DNA of 41,877 bases from an uncultured Flavobacteriales bacterium (GCA_905478795.1 CAJQJX010000023.1:1-41877); one strand, 5' to 3'. Numbered from the stretch's first letter, positions 34,138 to 41,877 are shown. A program made the numbers and translations. The notes: generated by a model not told the origin, from the letters alone.

Positions 34138-34167
34138 AGAAGGCCCACCTCAAGGGGCGGGCCTTCT
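34138..34167 (-). terminator. Hairpin downstream of the YrdC/Sua5-family gene
   Basis: AGAAGGCCC and GGGCCTTCT pair over 9 bp, and the loop contains CCTC/GGGG that can extend the stem. It lies 56 nt after the gene's stop. The following T-run is poor (TCGCTTTCG), so termination efficiency is uncertain. Confidence 0.45.
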
Positions 34168-34222
34168 GCAAAAATTCAGAGGGGATATCTCAATAGCAGC
34201 TGTTGCCGAAAGTTCCCAAAAT

Positions 34223-34831
34223 TCAGAGCTCTCCTCTACCTGCTCTGATTACAATCGCCTCGCCTGAGGTGCAGTCTACCACAGTTGAGGCTTCAACGTG
34301 ACCGATGCCGCCACCAATGACAGCATCTACCTGGGTCTCGTATTTCTCGTGCACAAGGCTGGGGTCCGTCATGTACTCTACCTCGGCCTCGTTGTTGTGC
34401 ACGGAGCTGACCACAAGTGGCTTGCCCAAGGCCTCAATGAGCGCCAAGGGGATGTTGTGGTGGGGAATCCTAATGCCAACTTCTCGCTTGGATTTCCTGA
34501 AGATTCGGGGGACCTGAATGCCGGCATTCAGAATGAAGGTGAATGGACCAGGAAGCACACGCTTCATGAGCTTGAAAGTCGGCTGTGGAACGGGGGCGGT
34601 GTACTCGCTGACTTGGCTCAAGTCTTTGCAAATCAGAGAGAAGTTGGCTTCCGTCAATGAGATGTCGCGGATGCGGGCCATCCGCTCCAAAGCTTTAGAG
34701 GAGCCCAATACGCAAGCAAAACTGTACACGGAATCAGTGGGGATGATAATGACGCCGTTCTTCTCTAGAAAGGAGACCGCTTGAGCCAGTTTGCGCTCCT
34801 CTGGGTTTTCTGGATGGATGTCAATGAGCAT
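34223..34831 (-). CDS. Sua5/YciO/YrdC-family protein
   Basis: This 202-residue single-domain protein has the family motifs IPTDSVYSFACVLGSSKALERMARI, FSLICKDLSQVSEYT, LPGPFTFIL, RKSKREVGIRIPHHNIPLALI and a closing TVVDCTSGEAIVIRAGRGEL. The family makes threonylcarbamoyl-AMP for the t6A modification of tRNAs (TsaC/Sua5), while the YciO branch may not. The KSKREVGIRIP form resembles YciO-like proteins, so I leave the symbol blank. It lies 52 nt downstream of the DksA-like gene on the same strand, and a hairpin follows. Confidence 0.88.
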   Translation of the reverse strand: MLIDIHPENPEERKLAQAVSFLEKNGVIIIPTDSVYSFACVLGSSKALERMARIRDISLTEANFSLICKDLSQVSEYTAPVPQPTFKLMKRVLPGPFTFILNAGIQVPRIFRKSKREVGIRIPHHNIPLALIEALGKPLVVSSVHNNEAEVEYMTDPSLVHEKYETQVDAVIGGGIGHVEASTVVDCTSGEAIVIRAGRGEL

Positions 34832-34883
34832 CTCATTAAGTTCGACAGAATCCCTCAGTCTTTCATCACAATTTCTAAAAAAA

Positions 34884-35219
34884 TCATCCGGCGCAGCGCA
34901 CGCAGGAAATGGCTCCTGGCATCAAGAGCAATCGGCCGGTTGGGATGGGTTGGCCGCACCTTGCACAGAGTCCAAACCTGTCGTCGTCAAACCGTCGCAA
35001 AGCGCGGTCCAATCCTTGACGCTGCTTCTCCACTTGACGCAGTGCGGCTTCGTTGACCGATTTGTTGTTGATCGCATCCATCCGGCTGACCCGGCCAATG
35101 GCGTCGCTGGGTGGAATGGGTTTGGTCAGTTCGCGGTATTCTGCAATGCGCTGGTCCAATTCGTGGGCCTTCTTTTCGATGGCGGCCTTGATTTTATCTT
35201 TCTCTTCTTTGGACAGCAT
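34884..35219 (-). CDS. DksA/TraR-family C4 zinc-finger protein
   Basis: This 111-residue protein has a helical coiled-coil region (residues 1-85, EEKDKIKAAIEKKAHELDQ...) and a C-terminal zinc finger with four cysteines (FGLCARCGQPIPTGRLLLMPGAISCVRCAG). DksA-type proteins bind RNA polymerase through the secondary channel; the coiled-coil tip in DksA carries acidic residues, here PPSDAIGRVSRMD. Whether it regulates transcription is untested. It is divergent from the YHYH gene with only 26 bp between start codons, so the two promoters must overlap. The YrdC gene follows in the same direction. Confidence 0.85.
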   Translation of the reverse strand: MLSKEEKDKIKAAIEKKAHELDQRIAEYRELTKPIPPSDAIGRVSRMDAINNKSVNEAALRQVEKQRQGLDRALRRFDDDRFGLCARCGQPIPTGRLLLMPGAISCVRCAG

Positions 35220-35233
35220 GAGGCAATTAAACC

Positions 35234-35241
35234 AATCTTTG
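35234..35241 (+). promoter_or_regulatory. -7-like box AATCTTTG for the YHYH operon
   Basis: It is one mismatch from TAnnTTTG and ends 4 nt before ATG 35246, with TTTG at 35208-35211 (22-bp spacing) as a possible -33 element. The whole promoter lies within and beyond the 26-bp gap to the divergent DksA-like gene. Confidence 0.4.
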
Positions 35242-35245
35242 GCAG

Positions 35246-36616
35246 ATGCGTTATCTGCCCATGCGAAACATTGTACTCTCTCTTAGCTTCTTAATGACGG
35301 CCGCACTGCATGCGCAGCCAGAACTCGAAGCGTGGTTGGTGAATACGGATGGTGCCACTGGACAATTCTGGAACGGCAACAACCTCGTGGAAATGCAGGA
35401 CGAGTGTGATGTGCAATTGGTCCAATACAGCGAGGACTTTGTATACATCCATGCCAATGGCATTCCACGGTATCCTACCGCGCCCTTTCCTGATGGCAAT
35501 CCGTCACAAGCGACGGTCCAGGACTATCTCTTTCAAATCCCGCGCCAACCTGAAGAGGGGGTCACAGGCGGAACAGCCACAGGGTTGGGGCACACCGGTG
35601 TCTTGATCAATGGAGTGGTCATTTTTAACGCACAGGACGCTTTTAGCTACAACAACCAAGGTGTGTGGCACCAAAATGGAGGGTTCTTTGAAAATGATGG
35701 GTTCGATTGTGCCAAAGGCCACCCCGCTATGGGGCAATATCACCATCACCAGGTACCGACGTCTTTCGACGACAGCTTCGCACCCACCAGCGATGTCTGC
35801 GAGGATTTTCCAAGTCAAGCCTTGTTCACCGTTGACATGGGGGCGCACAGCCCTCTCATTGGCTATGCCTTCGATGGCTATCCCATTTATGGACCTTATG
35901 CGTTCGCCAATGCGGATGGGTCCGGCGGCATCGCACGAATGGAGACAGGGTGGCAATTGCGGGACATCACGGTCCGACAGACGCTTCCCGATGGCACCGA
36001 ACTCGCCCCCAATCAGTATGGTCCAGACGTGGGGGAGATGGTCACGCCACCGATTCCGCCAGGCGCGGCTCCGGTTGCAGCGGTTTTGGGCGCCTACATT
36101 GAGGACCACGAATACGTGGCAGGGTCAGGCCATCTCGATGCATTCAATGGGCGGTTTGCGGTGACCCCGGAATACCCCGAAGGCACTTATGCTTATTACG
36201 CTACAGTTGATGAAGACCACAATGGTCAGTACCCGTACTTTTTTCCCGCTTACCGCGGTGTGGTGGAGACCGACAATTTTGGTGGCGGGCCGGGTCCAGG
36301 TGGCGGTGGTGGCACCAATGTGACCATTGATGAGCCGGTCGAAACCTGGTCAGGAGGTGATGTCAGCGGAGTGTCATCCCTTGTAAGTGGGCACGCCGGT
36401 TTCTATGCCTATCCCAATCCGGTTAGGAACGAGGTCCGATTCGCTGGTCAATTGCCCGGTACAGTCGCGGTGTTCGACGCTCTGGGGCGTTGCATGGCCC
36501 AATGGTCTTCCCACACATTGGTTGAGGGGGTGAACTTGTCCGGCTGGCCTGCAGGAACATACTGTTGCAAAGACGTAGAAACGGGTCAGCACACTTTGCT
36601 GATATTGCATCCATGA
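35246..36616 (+). CDS. Secreted YHYH-domain protein with T9SS C-terminal domain
   Basis: This 456-residue protein has a signal peptide ending LHA|Q (about residue 23) and the YHYH family core: LLINGVVIFNAQDAFSYN-like segment, CAKGHPAMGQYHHHQVP (the His-rich motif in the form QYHHHQ), LIGYAFDGYPIYGPY and EDHEYVAGSGHLDAFNGRFAVTPEYPEGTYAYYAT. After a Gly-rich linker (GGGPGPGGGGGT) comes a Por-type sorting tail (YAYPNPVRNEVRF...). The YHYH family's function is unknown, though the histidines suggest metal binding. The start at 35246 fits the box spacing; ATG 35261 is an alternative. Its stop overlaps the next start (ATGA). Confidence 0.87.
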   Translation: MRYLPMRNIVLSLSFLMTAALHAQPELEAWLVNTDGATGQFWNGNNLVEMQDECDVQLVQYSEDFVYIHANGIPRYPTAPFPDGNPSQATVQDYLFQIPRQPEEGVTGGTATGLGHTGVLINGVVIFNAQDAFSYNNQGVWHQNGGFFENDGFDCAKGHPAMGQYHHHQVPTSFDDSFAPTSDVCEDFPSQALFTVDMGAHSPLIGYAFDGYPIYGPYAFANADGSGGIARMETGWQLRDITVRQTLPDGTELAPNQYGPDVGEMVTPPIPPGAAPVAAVLGAYIEDHEYVAGSGHLDAFNGRFAVTPEYPEGTYAYYATVDEDHNGQYPYFFPAYRGVVETDNFGGGPGPGGGGGTNVTIDEPVETWSGGDVSGVSSLVSGHAGFYAYPNPVRNEVRFAGQLPGTVAVFDALGRCMAQWSSHTLVEGVNLSGWPAGTYCCKDVETGQHTLLILHP

Positions 36617-38238
36617 CAATGCGCCCACTGACTGTGCTCTTCTGTTTGGGACTGTATCTCACTGCAGGGGCACAGTGGGTATTGGATAACCAGTGGGCAG
36701 AAGGTGGCCGGTACATCGGGTCGTCCAACCGCTGGGAAGTGCCCGTGGCGATGAGCCATGACTTCACGCGGATTCACTTGTTGAGCGCTGCATATGATTC
36801 CTCTGGAACACCTGAATCCCGGTGGAAGGCTTTCTCGCAAGCCAGCGGGGCGCAAGTGTGGTCGGGGTCAGGGTTTCAGGGAGAAGTTCCCATTGATTTG
36901 ATGACCAGCGCGAGTCAGGACCGTTGGTTCCTCTACACTGAGGCTCAGGTAGGCGCGGATTCCGCGCTTTCCAATGTTTGGCGCATCCGTTCCTTCCAGG
37001 GGAATGTCCCGGACTCGAGCTGGGGTGAGGGAGGCGCGGTGGACCTCGCATTCGTGGGCCCTTGGCATGACGGCGGCAGCATGGACATGGTCGGCCCGGC
37101 CGACGATTTTACCAAGGCAGAACTGATCGGACCTTGGATGGTGGTGGCTGGAGCGGCCTTAGACAGCTGTTGCGCCCACAGGGAGCTGCCAGCATTGGCC
37201 GTGTTGAGTACCGAAGACGGAAGCTTTCACCCTGAGTTTGGTGAGGCGGGCCGCATTGTGCTCGACCCCAATGGTTGGGGGGTTCAAGACAGTGTGCGCC
37301 ATGAATGGAGTGGCCGTTTCAATCAGGTGTTGTTTGTGCCCACCTCGGGGGGGTCACCGTTCGATTCGCCGACAGAATTTCGGATTCTCGCCGGTGGGTC
37401 AGTGGCCAACAATGGGGCTTTTCATCCCTTTGTGGCCCGCTTTCATCTGGACGGGTCTTTGGACACCGAATTTGGCAACGAGGGCATCCTCGAGTGGCTG
37501 GAAGATGCGGGGCTCAACCACGGCGTCCAAGACATGCATCACCGATGGAATGGGTACGAAGTAGGAGCAGGCATAGAATTGCTGGTCGGTGTGCCCGAAG
37601 GGGAAGCCACCTTGGCGGCAGGGACCATGTCGGTAGGGTGGATGCCTTTGCACGGTCAAATGGGGTACGCGCCAACAGAGGCCATCAATCCCGGTTTGCC
37701 GATTCAAGCGCCACTCCGGGCAATGGGATTGGCCAGAGGGTATGGCTGGGAGTTTGAAGATGAACAGGTCGCAGTGGGGACCTTGGGGGATGTTGTGGCT
37801 TGGGATGGTGAATGCCACCCGGCATGGTGGACTTCCTATGGGTCCGCATTTGGAACGCCGGCGTATTGGACGGAGGATCAGGAGTTCGAGCGACAGAGGG
37901 TAGGCGCCGTCTACACCATTGGCCCCCGTTTGTACATCGCAGGCACCCTCGCTGAGGATTCGCCGAACGCCAGCAGCTGGGTTCTGTCCAAGTGGAGAGA
38001 GGACGCAACTGTGGGCATCAATGAGGACCGTCTTGTGCCGCTTCCATATCCCAATCCGACTTACGGCATGGTGCACTGGGACGTCCCAGCGGGACAGATA
38101 GAGTGTCGCGATGGTGTTGGGCGCCTTTTAAAGGCCTGGCATCATGAAGGCGGTCGGTTTTCGGCAACACTGCCTTTAGGCGGAGCTTGGCTCGGATACA
38201 ATGGAGGAGGGTGGAAGGCTGTCCAAGTTCTTCGTTGA
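36613..38238 (+). CDS. Secreted delta-60-repeat-like protein with T9SS tail
   Basis: This 541-residue protein has a signal peptide ending TAGA|Q (about residue 22). Its body contains repeats of the type DxxFGxxGxxxL (PEFGEAGRIVL, TEFGNEGILEWL, SWGEGGAVDL), as in delta-60 repeats, which form beta-propeller-like surfaces. The C-terminus PLPYPNPTYGMVHWDVPAG... is a Por-type sorting domain. No catalytic motif is seen. The ATG at 36613 overlaps the YHYH stop, so the two secreted proteins are co-expressed and may act together outside the cell. Confidence 0.8.
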   Translation: MTMRPLTVLFCLGLYLTAGAQWVLDNQWAEGGRYIGSSNRWEVPVAMSHDFTRIHLLSAAYDSSGTPESRWKAFSQASGAQVWSGSGFQGEVPIDLMTSASQDRWFLYTEAQVGADSALSNVWRIRSFQGNVPDSSWGEGGAVDLAFVGPWHDGGSMDMVGPADDFTKAELIGPWMVVAGAALDSCCAHRELPALAVLSTEDGSFHPEFGEAGRIVLDPNGWGVQDSVRHEWSGRFNQVLFVPTSGGSPFDSPTEFRILAGGSVANNGAFHPFVARFHLDGSLDTEFGNEGILEWLEDAGLNHGVQDMHHRWNGYEVGAGIELLVGVPEGEATLAAGTMSVGWMPLHGQMGYAPTEAINPGLPIQAPLRAMGLARGYGWEFEDEQVAVGTLGDVVAWDGECHPAWWTSYGSAFGTPAYWTEDQEFERQRVGAVYTIGPRLYIAGTLAEDSPNASSWVLSKWREDATVGINEDRLVPLPYPNPTYGMVHWDVPAGQIECRDGVGRLLKAWHHEGGRFSATLPLGGAWLGYNGGGWKAVQVLR

Positions 38239-38300
38239 ACCCGGTATTCGGCGTGGACAAAAGTGAAGGCCTTCCAATGGCGTGTGGCAAGCTTGCATTT

Positions 38301-38308
38301 TACTTTAG
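38301..38308 (+). promoter_or_regulatory. -7-like box TACTTTAG upstream of transaldolase
   Basis: One mismatch from TAnnTTTG, 24 nt before the ATG at 38333. No clear -33 element is visible. Confidence 0.3.
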
Positions 38309-38332
38309 CCGCGCGATTCATAACCCCTCCAC

Positions 38333-39001
38333 ATGAAGTTCTTCATCGATACCGCCAACCTCGACCAAATCCGCGAAGCCGAAGCCCTCGGCGTCCTCGA
38401 CGGTGTGACCACCAACCCCAGCTTGATGGCCAAGGAAGGAATTTCTGGCGATGCTGCCGTACGTCAGCACTACGTAGACATCTGCAACATCACCGATGGT
38501 GATGTCAGTGCAGAAGTCATCAGCACCAACTTTGAAGATATGGTCAAGGAAGGCGAGGCTTTGGCCGCGCTCCACGACAACATCGTGGTCAAAGTGCCCA
38601 TGATCGAAGACGGGGTAAAAGCCCTGCGTTACTTCTCTGACAAGGGCATTCGCACGAACTGCACGCTGATTTTCTCTGCGGGCCAGGCTTTGCTTGCGGC
38701 AAAGGCGGGAGCGGATTACGTCAGTCCTTTCATCGGTAGGTTGGATGACATTTCCAGCGACGGGGTGCAGTTGATCCAACAGATTCGTGGGATCTACGAC
38801 AACTACATGTTCAAGACTGAGATTTTGGCAGCCAGTGTGCGCCACACCATGCACATCATCGACTGTGCCGAAATCGGTGCCGATGTGATGACTGGACCTT
38901 TGAGTGCCATCAAAGGATTGCTCAAGCATCCCCTCACAGACAGTGGTCTCGAGAAGTTCCTCGCAGACCACGCAAAAGCGGCCGCTGCGGTATCGGCATA
39001 A
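38333..39001 (+). CDS. Transaldolase / fructose-6-phosphate aldolase-like protein
   Basis: This 222-residue TIM-barrel aldolase begins MKFFIDTANLDQIREAEALGVLDGVTTNPSL, the hallmark of the short transaldolase/FSA (TalC/MipB) group. The Schiff-base Lys lies in NIVVKVPM, and CTLIFSAGQALLAAKAGADYVSPFIGRLDD and LAASVRHTMHI follow. Short-form proteins act as transaldolase in the pentose phosphate pathway or as F6P aldolase; the size and motifs alone do not separate these. It is preceded by a weak -7 box. Confidence 0.9.
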   Translation: MKFFIDTANLDQIREAEALGVLDGVTTNPSLMAKEGISGDAAVRQHYVDICNITDGDVSAEVISTNFEDMVKEGEALAALHDNIVVKVPMIEDGVKALRYFSDKGIRTNCTLIFSAGQALLAAKAGADYVSPFIGRLDDISSDGVQLIQQIRGIYDNYMFKTEILAASVRHTMHIIDCAEIGADVMTGPLSAIKGLLKHPLTDSGLEKFLADHAKAAAAVSA

Positions 39002-39060
39002 ATTCACACGATACCCATAGAAAATCCTACAGAAAGCAACGAAACGACCGGTGCGGCGTT

Positions 39061-39068
39061 CATCTTTG
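39061..39068 (+). promoter_or_regulatory. -7-like box CATCTTTG for the lectin cargo gene
   Basis: One mismatch from TAnnTTTG, ending 4 nt before the ATG at 39073, the same spacing as at cysC and the DUF983 gene. Confidence 0.4.
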
Positions 39069-39072
39069 TAGT

Positions 39073-41592
39073 ATGAAGGCGCGGTTGTTGTTGTTGTTTT
39101 CAGGAATGATGCTGTGGGCGGCTTCACATGCTCAAGACGTCTGCACTTTTGTAGGCGATGCAGTGGGGCTGGGAGATGGTTGCTATGCCATCACTGAAAA
39201 CGTCTTGCAACAGGTTGGTGCCGTCTGGTTCAATGACCAAGTGGACCTCACTGAAGAATTTACAATCCGAGCGGAATTGTACTTGGGCAACCAAGACGCA
39301 ACAGGAGCCGACGGCATTGCCTTTGTGATGCAGGATTTTGGCCCTTTTGCCTTGGGCGGAATCAATGAGTTTTTAGGGTCAGATGTGCCAGGGAGTAGCC
39401 TTGGCGTCGAGATAGACACTTGGCAAAACAGCAACTTCGCCGACCCTGCTCAGGACCATGTCTGCATCTTTCGGGACGGGGTCAACAACCACAACATTCC
39501 GTTTTACAATTTAGATGGGCCTGTTTCGGCGCGGTCCGATGGAGCCAATATTGAAGACGGCCAACCGCACCAGTTCAAAGTGGAGTGGGATCCTGTGGGG
39601 CAGTTGTTAGAAGTGTACTTCGATTGTGAGCTTAGGCTCTCTTGGTCGGGCGATTTGTCGGGCGAAATTTTTCAAGGAGAAACTCAAGTTTGGTGGGGCT
39701 TTACGGGCTCTACCGGGGGGTCCAGTAACGCCCAGGAGGTCTGTGTGACCACTTCTGCATTGGGGCTGCCGCCAGAGCATTCGGTCTGTGAGGGAGATGG
39801 CGTTGACTTGGTATTGCAAGGCGCCCAAAGCGGCACCATTTCTTGGACACCCATCGATGGCTTGTCCGACCCTGCCGCTGCAGTGACCTATGCGCAGCCC
39901 TTGGTGACCACAGACTACGAAGTGGTGTGGACCGATGTCTGCGGAGACGTACTGACCGAAGAAACAACGGTAGAGGTCCTGCCGGCTCCCCAGCCGACCC
40001 TTCCCGCGACGGCTGAGTTCTGTCCCGGCGATGAAGTCACGCTGTCTGTGACCGTACCGATGGGGGGGACTGCAGAATGGACCGATGGTACGATGGGCGG
40101 AGAATGGACCGGAGATGCTACAGGGGTTCAAACGGTCGTAGTCACCGGAGACGGGGGCTGTTCGGGTTCGGCCAGCACAACAATCGCCGCACTCTACCCG
40201 AATGTGGCGTCACTCCCCGCTGTGGGCCCTTTGTGCGCGGGTTCGGCTCAGGATATTGTGTGGCCACCCGAGGCAGAGAATTGGACGGTCAATGGTGTCG
40301 CCGTGGCTTCGCCGTGGGCCGCAGAAGCAGGGGCGTTTGATTTAACCTACACGGACATTGCAACAGGGTGCCCCCTCGAACTTGAGTTCACCATTGATCT
40401 CCTCCTCGCAGAGGTTCCCGTGCTGCCCGATGCTTTTGCAGCATGCGCCGGATCCGGAGTGAGCCTTTTGCTCAATGCTGGGGCCGGTGCTACAGTGAGT
40501 TGGTCACCTGTCACAGCCCTCGATGACGCTAGCGCCGAGCAGCCTTTTGCAACACCATCTGTGACCACCGTATTCGATGCAGAGGTGACCGATGTATGTG
40601 GAAGCATCACCACGTTGACCACCACAGTGTCGGTGTACGAAACGCCCAATCCTGGATTGCCAGACACCGTCATTGTTTGCCCAGGTCAAGAAGCGACACT
40701 CGACATCGTGCCGCTGGCTGGCGTGGCTGCACCTCTTTGGTCTGATGGTTCGACAGGATGGTCGTGGACAGGAGACGCTGCGGGATGGCAGACAGTGACT
40801 GTCGCCCCGTTGCCCGAATGTCCTGGCGAGGACAGCACTTTCGTTTCGCCTCAAAATGCGGTCGCTCCAACCTTCGAAGTGCCCGCGTTGTGTCCCGGTG
40901 ATTTCACCTTTATCCCTTGGCCTGCGGGCTGGGATGGATGGGAAGTGGACGGCGCCGTTGCTGACCCCGCCGGGCTCACCGTGACCGATCCCGGTGTCTA
41001 TTTCTTCGTGGCCAACGAAGCGGCCAGCGGATGCGATGTTGCAGGAGCCATTGCAGTGCCCACAGGAGCATTGTCACCCATGGGTTTGCCCGATTACATC
41101 GAGCTCTGCGAGGGTCAGTCCCAAACCGTGAATACGGGCACGCCAGATCCGGTCTATTGGGATGACGGAGAGACGGGGAGCATCCGGGTGATTTCGCAGT
41201 CAGGGCTTTATGTAGCCACCCATTCTACCGACTGTGGTACGGTGGCAGATTCCATTCTCGTGGTGGAGGTTCCTTGTGGGTGCGCCGTCTTTGCTCCTTC
41301 AGGATTTACGCCCGATGGTGACCTCATAAACGATGCTTGGCGTCCTGTTTTTGAATGTGAGCCCGAAGAGTATCACCTGAAGATTTTTGACCGGTGGGGA
41401 GGGCTGATTTGGCAAAGCCAGAACCCCGAAGAGTATTGGACGGGTGGATTCCGAGAGGATGACCGGCCCTTGGATGCGAAACTGTTCTATGTGCGCGATG
41501 GGATCTATGCGTTCCAAGTCACCTACCGAGATCCAACATCGGTGGTACGCCGCATCATCAGGAAGACGGGACATATCAAAATGCTGCGCTGA
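39073..41592 (+). CDS. Secreted lectin-domain protein with duplicated modules and CHU_C T9SS tail
   Basis: This 839-residue protein has a signal peptide (MKARLLLLFSGMMLWAASHAQ) and an L-type lectin domain (about 25-225, with DATGADGIAFVMQD and SSLGVEIDTWQNS). Six Cys-starting modules follow: VCEGDGVDL (Cys239), FCPGDEVTL (317), LCAGSAQDI (388), then ACAGSGVSL (458), VCPGQEATL (536) and LCPGDFTFI (607), plus a last module (679). The two triplets are offset by 219 residues. The CHU_C tail starts at FAPSGFTPDGDLINDAW and includes LKIFDRWGGLIW. It would be exported by T9SS and exposed on the surface, where the lectin domain may bind glycans. Confidence 0.88.
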   Translation: MKARLLLLFSGMMLWAASHAQDVCTFVGDAVGLGDGCYAITENVLQQVGAVWFNDQVDLTEEFTIRAELYLGNQDATGADGIAFVMQDFGPFALGGINEFLGSDVPGSSLGVEIDTWQNSNFADPAQDHVCIFRDGVNNHNIPFYNLDGPVSARSDGANIEDGQPHQFKVEWDPVGQLLEVYFDCELRLSWSGDLSGEIFQGETQVWWGFTGSTGGSSNAQEVCVTTSALGLPPEHSVCEGDGVDLVLQGAQSGTISWTPIDGLSDPAAAVTYAQPLVTTDYEVVWTDVCGDVLTEETTVEVLPAPQPTLPATAEFCPGDEVTLSVTVPMGGTAEWTDGTMGGEWTGDATGVQTVVVTGDGGCSGSASTTIAALYPNVASLPAVGPLCAGSAQDIVWPPEAENWTVNGVAVASPWAAEAGAFDLTYTDIATGCPLELEFTIDLLLAEVPVLPDAFAACAGSGVSLLLNAGAGATVSWSPVTALDDASAEQPFATPSVTTVFDAEVTDVCGSITTLTTTVSVYETPNPGLPDTVIVCPGQEATLDIVPLAGVAAPLWSDGSTGWSWTGDAAGWQTVTVAPLPECPGEDSTFVSPQNAVAPTFEVPALCPGDFTFIPWPAGWDGWEVDGAVADPAGLTVTDPGVYFFVANEAASGCDVAGAIAVPTGALSPMGLPDYIELCEGQSQTVNTGTPDPVYWDDGETGSIRVISQSGLYVATHSTDCGTVADSILVVEVPCGCAVFAPSGFTPDGDLINDAWRPVFECEPEEYHLKIFDRWGGLIWQSQNPEEYWTGGFREDDRPLDAKLFYVRDGIYAFQVTYRDPTSVVRRIIRKTGHIKMLR

Positions 41593-41734
41593 GCGTCGCT
41601 GTCCACGATACGTGATGTGGAAAACTATGAGCACCCGCGCACATGAAAAGCTGAATCAGATGCGTTCGAGCTGTGGAAAGAGGTCTCTGCCTTTCTGTGT
41701 AGAGCGTCTTTCAATCATCACAACCCGAGCCTAC

Positions 41735-41877
41735 ATGCGCATTCGCCGCATTATGAGTGTCTGTTCTGCCCCCCTTCAGTTGACCCTGGTCTTCATCGGC
41801 CTTTGGGGGTGTTCTATGATGGACCCACAGCAAGACATTCCGGCCTACCTCATTGTGCCAGGGTTGTCTTTTGAACC
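41735..41877 (+). CDS. Lipoprotein, N-terminal part (cut by the window end)
   Basis: The frame beginning at ATG 41735 encodes a basic start (MRIRRIMSV), a hydrophobic stretch (LQLTLVFIGLWGC) with a lipobox-like LWGC, then SMMDPQQDIPAYLIVPGLSFE and runs off the window. Bacteroidota lipoproteins of the form C....IPSYI..D are common, and this one matches that style. An upstream in-frame ATG at 41627 and a downstream one at 41753 are possible alternatives; 41735 gives a good signal peptide. Its function cannot be judged from 47 codons. Confidence 0.55.
   Translation, partial: MRIRRIMSVCSAPLQLTLVFIGLWGCSMMDPQQDIPAYLIVPGLSFE

Noticed and set aside
38318-39127. A 269-codon frame antisense to transaldolase
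   Set aside because: It spans the transaldolase gene and its promoter, and its translation resembles nothing; the sense frame has catalytic motifs.

Overview
The window looks like a chromosomal segment of a GC-rich member of the Bacteroidota, most likely Flavobacteriales-like. Support comes from exported proteins with type IX secretion (T9SS) C-terminal domains (Por-type 'PNP' tails and gliding-motility CHU_C-type tails), Bacteroidota-typical families (DUF4494, DUF983, YHYH, GCTDPDACNY-type repeats), few Shine-Dalgarno sequences, and many copies of the Bacteroidota -7 promoter element TAnnTTTG. I see no phage, transposase, IS element or CRISPR array. Genus-level placement is not possible from sequence reading alone.

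Layout. 1-2.1 kb: 3' part of rsmE, a small membrane-anchored protein, a DUF551 protein and a PaaG-like enoyl-CoA hydratase. 2.1-6.3 kb: a tandem pair of secreted arylsulfotransferase-like beta-propeller proteins with T9SS tails. 6.3-13.1 kb: housekeeping (smpB, pyrD, purB), an MsbA-like ABC exporter, an MBL-fold hydrolase, a DUF983 protein and one unknown. 13.1-16.2 kb: a palindrome-rich leader followed by the sulfate-activation operon cysC-DUF2061-cysD-cysN. 16.2-23.2 kb: tRNA-Leu(CAG), a persulfide-dioxygenase/rhodanese fusion, a SulP anion transporter, an RhlE-like DEAD-box helicase, amtB, and a tRNA-Lys/tRNA-Leu(GAG) pair. 23.3-31.7 kb: a GNAT-like protein, a two-gene secreted module (small exported protein plus P-domain/PKD cargo), an SF1 helicase, DUF4494 with a Gfo/Idh/MocA oxidoreductase, and pcm. 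31.7-41.9 kb: a secreted reprolysin-like metalloprotease, a YrdC/Sua5-family protein, a DksA-like zinc-finger protein, a YHYH-domain cargo with a delta-60-repeat cargo, transaldolase, a lectin-domain CHU_C cargo, and the start of a lipoprotein gene.

How the genes fit together. Sulfur is one theme: sulfate or anion uptake (SulP), activation to APS/PAPS (CysDN, CysC), persulfide/thiosulfate chemistry (MBL-rhodanese) and secreted arylsulfotransferase-like proteins. No reductive genes (cysH, cysI, cysJ) lie in the window. A functional link between these parts is inference. The second theme is extracellular cargo: seven large exported proteins (six with T9SS-type tails, one with dockerin-like repeats) scattered among housekeeping genes, with no secretion machinery in view.

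The most unusual signals are: (i) a recurrent -7 box only 4-7 nt before the start codon at about ten transcription units, implying leaderless or near-leaderless mRNAs; (ii) nested palindromes and a possible antisense structured RNA ahead of cysC; (iii) an exactly 219-residue tandem duplication in the lectin cargo; (iv) a GTGA-N6-TCAC palindrome upstream of the metalloprotease; (v) a tRNA pair with no spacer, in which only tRNA-Lys carries an encoded CCA.
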